Origin: Anaerolineales bacterium UBA1429
Lineage (GTDB): Bacteria; Chloroflexota; Anaerolineae; UBA1429
Direction: 5' to 3'
Assembly (NCBI GenBank): GCA_002329325.1
Contig: DCTX01000074.1
Span: 1-8,951, forward strand
DNA: 8,951 bases
The notes below the pieces were generated by a model, which did not search any database, had not been told where the DNA came from, and saw only the letters and a program-made list of their open reading frames with translations. Every line of letters starts with the position of its first letter. The first letter of the stretch is position 1. Positions 4,225-8,951 of the stretch are shown one piece after another. A program made the position numbers and the translations under genes.

Positions 4225-7200
4225 ATGAGACCTAGACGTCGAATTCACCCAATAGTACAGCTTCTGATCACTTTGTCCCTCTTGGTGATGCCTCTGCTCC
4301 AGGCCACGCCTGTGGCGGCAGGGGGCACCATCAACGTCACTTCGTTTGTCGGCACCCCGAGTAACTCGGCCTTTGGGTCGTACAACAACTCGCTGCGGGC
4401 CGGAAACACCAAGTGGCTCAACTACTCGTTCTCGTTTCAGTATCCGCTCGGAGCCTATCCGGAGGACCTGTACCTGAACGTGTTCCTTCCCTCTGGCATC
4501 ACGCCGACGGGGAACGCGTCTCGGGACTTTAGCGTCCTGCCGGACGGGACCGTTGTCGTCGACTATGGAAGCCAAGCTCCTGCGGGGATTGGCGGAGCTA
4601 CCTGGGGCGATACCTTCGCCATCGAGGTAGAAGTCGACGACATGTGGTTGGCTCTGGGGAACCCGGGCTCGGTTCTGATCACGGCCTGGCTTACCGGTGA
4701 TAACGACATCCGGTTGCCATCGCCGAACCTGAACCAAGAGCGGATCATCCTGGAGATCAACGAGCGGGCCGATCTCCAGACCCTCATCTCGCGGCAGCCA
4801 ACGTTGACCCCCAACCTTGTCAAGGCGGGGGAGACGATTTTGTACGAGGTGACCGTGAGCAACACGGGCCCCTCGGCAGCGCGCGATGTGATCGTCTGGA
4901 ACTGGACTGTGGAAGACGATCCGATTCGCGACCTGGAGCTGATCAGCTCGAGCGTGCCCTGCAACACCCTGGCGGGCGCCGCTGGCACCATGGGCACATG
5001 GTTCTATGTGTCGAGTGGCATGCCGGCCAACTCGGGTGGCGAGGACGTGTTCGCGTGCTCGCTGGGCTCTCTGGGCGCGGGTGAGACTCGCATCCTGCAG
5101 TTCCTCTACCGCGTGCCGAACGATATGCCGCCGGTTTCCAGCGACGATATCATCGGCTTTGCCGTGGCTCTTTCCGCCAACAACATGAATCCTCAGGTGG
5201 CGGCTCACTATGAGACGCCTGATCCGGACATCACGCCGGGCGCACCCCCAGCGTTTACGCTGGCCCAGTGGCGCACGGGCGTGGGCGGCGCGGTCGATAA
5301 CATCTGGGCGACGGCGGATACCAACGTCGTCGGCGAGAGCGACATCGTCGTCAGCAAGACCGGTTCTCCGAACCCTGTGGTGGCGGGCGAGAAGGTCTAC
5401 TATGAGATCACGGTAACTAACAACGGCCCCAGCGTTGCGCGCGAGATCAACATCACCGACACGCTGCCCATCTATGTGCAGTATATCGCTGATGATGATG
5501 CCTGCACGCTCTCCCTGGGCACCGGGCCGGGCGGCGAGGATCAGGTCCTCTGCAGCCTGGACGGCCTGGATGTGGGCGCCAGCGCAGTTATCGTGGTTGA
5601 GGGCTATGTAGATCCGGCTGCATACGCGGATCTGCTGGATCTCGATGAAGAGCCCAAGCTGACCAACAGCGTTTGCGCCTTCATGGAAGAGATCTGGGTA
5701 TCGGGCGAGCCGAGGCACGTTGATCCCGATTGGGACAACAACTGCGCCAGCGAGAACACCTTCCTGAACGAGCTGGCGGACCTGCGGCTGTCCAAGATCT
5801 CCAAGCCGGATGATGAGATACGCGCTGGGGAAACCTTCACGTATACCATCATCGTGGATAACTATGGGCCCTCGGCCGCGCGCAACGTGGTGATCACCGA
5901 TACGCTGCTCTCCAGCGGCGCGGTGAGCATCCAGAGCTGCGCGTTCAGCGTCTCGCAGGGCGGCGGCTCTATCGAGCAGTTCACCTGCACGACGGGTGCC
6001 CTGGTTTCGACGCAATTTGGGACGGACGTAGGCACCTTTGCTACGAACTTCCTGGATCCCAGGGGCCCCACGTCGCAAGGGCGCTTGCGGGCTTCGTTCC
6101 GTCTGGTTGCGAACGATGCCGTGGATGTAGACAACTTTGCTACGGTGGTGGCGGAGACGCCGGATCCGGATATGGCCAACAACGAGGCGTGGGATGCGAT
6201 CTCGGTGACGGCCGTGGCGGATCTTTCCATCGTTAAAGAGCGCTGGGACTATTACACCTATGCGCCGCCGTACACCCCCGGCTGGACCATCGAGTTCTAC
6301 ACCGGCGACCCGATCATGTACGCCCTGATGGTGGCGAATGATGGGCCTTCGACGGCGGAGAACGTGGTGGTCACCGAGTTCCTGCCTGCAGGCGTTGTGG
6401 TGCTGGACGTTCGCATGAACGGCGGCACACCGATGACCTACTCGGGTGGGACGCCGGGCGATCCGACCGATCCGATGATCATCAATCTGGGCACGGTACC
6501 TTCCGGCTGGAGCGATATCATCTTCATCGATCTCCTGGTGGATCCCAGTGTCAGAGGGCGCGTCAGCGGTATGGCCGAGTATGGCCGTATGCGCAACGAT
6601 GCTGCCATCAGCAGCGACACCTTTGACATCGACGCCAGCGATAACCTGGCCACCTGGCAAGACAATGATGTGCTGAACCTCTCGTACATCATGGTCGAGA
6701 AGGAAGGCCCCGATACGGCCGTGGCCGGCACGGTGGTCGAGTACGAGATCTTTGTGGAGAACCGAGGCCCTTCGACGGCCTTTAACCTCCGCGTCAAAGA
6801 CTGGCTCGGCCCCGAGTCGCTCCAGTACCTGACCTACCTGGGCTCGTACATCGAGAACGCCAACGTGGATTGCACCTTTAGCGACCACTGGGGCGGCGTG
6901 TTCTGCAATGCGGGCGATGTGCTCGCCCATGACGGTTTCGGCACGCCCGAAGGCTTCTCCATCTACCTGCGCTTCTTGGTAGATCCGGCGACGCCCGTGG
7001 GCACGGTCATGACCAATACGGTCGAGATCCTGACCGATAACTGGGAGTGGGAGTACATCCCCGATAGCATCCTCGATTGGGAGACCGAGGTCGTCGCTGA
7101 GGCGAACCTCGTAGCGACCAAGGAGAGCGTGCCGCGCAAGGTCGTGGCGGGCGAGCAGGTCAAGTACGTCATTTCGGTGACGAACCAGGGCCCCTCGGAC

Positions 7201-8951
7201 GCCGAGAACGTGTTCATTGTGGATCACTTTGGCGATTGGCTGGGGGCGCTGAGCTTTGAAGTGTCCTCCGACCCCACTTGCTCTGTGGACATCAATGGAC
7301 ACGTGGGCTGCCAGATCGGGACGCTCCCGGCCGGTGGCACATGGACGGCTGACATCTGGGCGCTGGTCTCGCCGGACGTTGGCCCGGGCACGGTCATCAC
7401 CAACCGCGTGGCGGTGCGTAGCGATACGCCGCCGTACACGGCTGAGCCTGATGAGGCCTTGTGGGTCGAAAACGAGACCTATGTCCTGAACATGGCGGAC
7501 CTCCGCATCCAGAAGTTCGGCAAGCCGGACGGCCAGGTGCGGGCGGGTGAGCTACTCACCTACACCGTCGTCGTGGACAACCTTGGCCCGAGCTGGGCTT
7601 GGGACGTCTATGTACAGGATATGCTGCGCTCGGACATGGAGTTTGAGCTGGTTTCCATCGACTCGAACCGTCCGGGCTATGCTTGCTCCGTCATGCCTCC
7701 TATGGGATCGACGAACGGTGAGCTAGACTTCCTCTGCGGTCTCACCGACCCGCTCGAGACCATTGGCCTGACTGGCGACGGGCGCTGGGTGTTGACGGTG
7801 GTCGTCCTCGCGTTGGAGGACCAGGACATCAATAACTCGGCCCGGACCGGGACGCCAATCGGCATCGACCCGAACTGGGACAACAACTATGCCTTTGTCG
7901 AGCACGAGATCACGGCTGTCTCTGACCTCGAACTGACCAAGTCCGCCCTGGGCCAAGTGTATGGCGGCGGCCTTGTGGCAAACGAGGTGGTGGCGGGCTA
8001 CGATCTCGAGTATACGCTCAGCGTGACCAACTACGGTCCCTCCGTTGCTGAGAACGTGGTGATCCAGGATCGTCTACCCGCCTGGGTGACGGTTATGGAT
8101 TTCCAGGTGCAGGACGGTAGTTGCACGACGGGTACGCCGGGTTCTGCGCAGGATCCGTTCACATGTGGCTTTGGTAGCCTGGGCGCCGGTGATACGGCGG
8201 CCGTGAGGATCTACGTGCACGTGCCCGAGTGGGTGGCCAGCGGAACGCTCCTGGAGAACGACGCCTGGACGTTCAGCGACATCTTTGACCCGTTCAACGA
8301 CAACAACTATGCGACCAACCTCACAGCCGTGAGCACGGCCGCAGACCTGGAGATCACCAAGGAAGGCGAGCTGGACACAGTCGCAGCAGGCATGCCGCTG
8401 GACTATGCCATCTGGGTAACCAACAACGGGCCCTCCTCGGCGGTCAAGGTCCATCTCTGGGATGACATCCCGGCGGTGCTGGATGTGTTGTCGATCGAGA
8501 ATGTGATGGGTTCTGCGACCTGCACATACTCGGCTGAGTTTGGCACTCTGGCGTGTGATGCCGAGACCGTGGCCGCAGGCGATACGGTGGGCATCCTCGT
8601 CAAGACCATGGTCAAGAGCGACGCTCCTGCCGGTGTGATCACCAACACCGCTGCGGTGATGTCCAACGTCGTCGAGCCGATGGCGGGGACATGGGATCCG
8701 GACGCGGCCAACAATGAAGCCTCGGTGGAGACCACCATCATCAACGAGGCCGATCTGATGGTCGAGAAAGTCGGGATGCCTGAGAAGGTCTACGCTGGCG
8801 AGCAGATCCGCTACGAAGTCGTGGTCACCAACAACGGGCCTTCGGACGCCGAGAACGTCATGGTAACGGACGTTCTGGATCCGCAGGTGGCGTTCGAGCT
8901 GACCAACGGCGACTGCGCCTACAACGCGACGACGGGCGAAGCGACCTGCGG
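4225..8951 (+). CDS. Giant secreted protein with ten tandem DUF11-type repeats (3' end beyond the window)
   Basis: An uninterrupted frame of 1,575 codons that is still open at the window edge. Residues 1-32 are a signal peptide (MRPRRR start, hydrophobic core, probable cleavage after TPVAA), so the protein is exported. Residues about 33-181 form a region rich in Asn, Ser, Thr and aromatics, probably beta structure, which I cannot assign to a family. Ten DUF11-type repeats follow (Pfam PF01345 / TIGR01451 type). They open near 182, 373, 518, 665, 818, 960, 1091, 1233, 1373 and 1509, often with (A/S)DLxxxK; the tenth is cut by the edge. Each carries the hallmark N-x-GPS-x-A, and several end with DPxxxNN. 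DUF11 proteins are typically large surface or secreted proteins with immunoglobulin-like beta sandwiches; this one is probably an adhesion or surface-structure protein, but no binding domain is visible. No anchor is seen because the C-terminus is missing. Start: AAGGAG six bases upstream. It is divergent from the LysM operon. Confidence 0.95.
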   Translation, partial: MRPRRRIHPIVQLLITLSLLVMPLLQATPVAAGGTINVTSFVGTPSNSAFGSYNNSLRAGNTKWLNYSFSFQYPLGAYPEDLYLNVFLPSGITPTGNASRDFSVLPDGTVVVDYGSQAPAGIGGATWGDTFAIEVEVDDMWLALGNPGSVLITAWLTGDNDIRLPSPNLNQERIILEINERADLQTLISRQPTLTPNLVKAGETILYEVTVSNTGPSAARDVIVWNWTVEDDPIRDLELISSSVPCNTLAGAAGTMGTWFYVSSGMPANSGGEDVFACSLGSLGAGETRILQFLYRVPNDMPPVSSDDIIGFAVALSANNMNPQVAAHYETPDPDITPGAPPAFTLAQWRTGVGGAVDNIWATADTNVVGESDIVVSKTGSPNPVVAGEKVYYEITVTNNGPSVAREINITDTLPIYVQYIADDDACTLSLGTGPGGEDQVLCSLDGLDVGASAVIVVEGYVDPAAYADLLDLDEEPKLTNSVCAFMEEIWVSGEPRHVDPDWDNNCASENTFLNELADLRLSKISKPDDEIRAGETFTYTIIVDNYGPSAARNVVITDTLLSSGAVSIQSCAFSVSQGGGSIEQFTCTTGALVSTQFGTDVGTFATNFLDPRGPTSQGRLRASFRLVANDAVDVDNFATVVAETPDPDMANNEAWDAISVTAVADLSIVKERWDYYTYAPPYTPGWTIEFYTGDPIMYALMVANDGPSTAENVVVTEFLPAGVVVLDVRMNGGTPMTYSGGTPGDPTDPMIINLGTVPSGWSDIIFIDLLVDPSVRGRVSGMAEYGRMRNDAAISSDTFDIDASDNLATWQDNDVLNLSYIMVEKEGPDTAVAGTVVEYEIFVENRGPSTAFNLRVKDWLGPESLQYLTYLGSYIENANVDCTFSDHWGGVFCNAGDVLAHDGFGTPEGFSIYLRFLVDPATPVGTVMTNTVEILTDNWEWEYIPDSILDWETEVVAEANLVATKESVPRKVVAGEQVKYVISVTNQGPSDAENVFIVDHFGDWLGALSFEVSSDPTCSVDINGHVGCQIGTLPAGGTWTADIWALVSPDVGPGTVITNRVAVRSDTPPYTAEPDEALWVENETYVLNMADLRIQKFGKPDGQVRAGELLTYTVVVDNLGPSWAWDVYVQDMLRSDMEFELVSIDSNRPGYACSVMPPMGSTNGELDFLCGLTDPLETIGLTGDGRWVLTVVVLALEDQDINNSARTGTPIGIDPNWDNNYAFVEHEITAVSDLELTKSALGQVYGGGLVANEVVAGYDLEYTLSVTNYGPSVAENVVIQDRLPAWVTVMDFQVQDGSCTTGTPGSAQDPFTCGFGSLGAGDTAAVRIYVHVPEWVASGTLLENDAWTFSDIFDPFNDNNYATNLTAVSTAADLEITKEGELDTVAAGMPLDYAIWVTNNGPSSAVKVHLWDDIPAVLDVLSIENVMGSATCTYSAEFGTLACDAETVAAGDTVGILVKTMVKSDAPAGVITNTAAVMSNVVEPMAGTWDPDAANNEASVETTIINEADLMVEKVGMPEKVYAGEQIRYEVVVTNNGPSDAENVMVTDVLDPQVAFELTNGDCAYNATTGEATC
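4768..8951 (+). repeat. Ten tandem DUF11-type coding repeats
   Basis: Repeat starts fall near 4768, 5341, 5776, 6217, 6676, 7102, 7495, 7921, 8341 and 8749. The spacing between successive N-x-GPS motifs is 186, 147, 159, 141, 141, 132, 150, 131 and 136 residues. GPSxA is present in ten of ten, while the rest of each repeat has diverged widely at both protein and DNA level. The array is therefore old and not a product of recent slippage or duplication. Repeat 1 is the longest, with an insert around residues 247-275. Confidence 0.9.

Noticed and set aside
3968..4228. An 86-codon frame whose TGA overlaps the ATG of the giant gene
   Set aside because: The ATGA overlap is attractive, but the start codon lies inside the promoter, upstream of the predicted transcript. 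The GTG at 4043 directly abuts the Shine-Dalgarno with no spacing, and the product is Cys/Arg/Ser-rich with no recognisable features.
3841..7302. A 1,153-codon open frame on the minus strand, antisense to the giant gene
   Set aside because: The plus strand has a promoter, Shine-Dalgarno, signal peptide and repeated DUF11 motifs. The antisense product shows no recognisable domain, crosses the promoter region and is explained by GC-rich codon bias removing stops from the opposite strand.

Overview
This is a GC-rich bacterial window holding two adjoining loci. Three things suggest a Chloroflexota-type bacterium (Anaerolineae or a related class): a compact ECF sigma factor paired with a one-span membrane protein, a substrate-binding protein anchored by an N-terminal helix, and an envelope locus combining a LysM lipoprotein with a giant protein of DUF11 repeats. 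That placement is inference; the window contains no phylogenetic marker.

Layout. Positions 1-176 have no secure gene. They hold a GC-rich, foldable stretch and a candidate sigma-70 promoter (91-118). An ECF sigma factor (177-743) overlaps by 14 bases a small single-span membrane protein (730-1092), forming a probable sigma/anti-sigma-like pair. This pair converges on a minus-strand pair across a 32-base gap that contains a small hairpin. The minus-strand pair is transcribed from right to left: a triple-LysM lipoprotein (3708 to 2854), then, after 22 bases, a family 5 (peptide/nickel-type) ABC substrate-binding protein (2831 to 1125).

The divergent intergenic region (3709-4224) has a good promoter in each direction. 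The rightward promoter (TTGACA-17-TTTAAT) carries an inverted repeat across its -35 box and spacer, and is bracketed by two copies of GGCGTAAA. Its leader of about 215 bases contains a perfect Shine-Dalgarno in front of a possible 42-codon ORF. From 4225 to the end of the window runs one uninterrupted reading frame of 1,575 codons, still open at the edge. It encodes a secreted protein with a signal peptide, an unassigned N-terminal region and ten tandem DUF11-type repeats, each with an invariant GPSxA motif. Nine of the ten also carry a pair of cysteines.

How it fits together. The right-hand 7.8 kb looks like a cell-envelope locus: a peptidoglycan-binding lipoprotein, a membrane-tethered solute-binding protein and a giant surface protein. 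No permease or ATPase gene for the binding protein lies in the window. The sigma pair may control envelope genes, but nothing in the sequence ties it to this locus. I see no tRNA, rRNA, CRISPR array, insertion sequence or integrase. I found no clearly undescribed system; the most interesting points are the cysteine pattern of the repeat protein and the elaborate control region in front of it.
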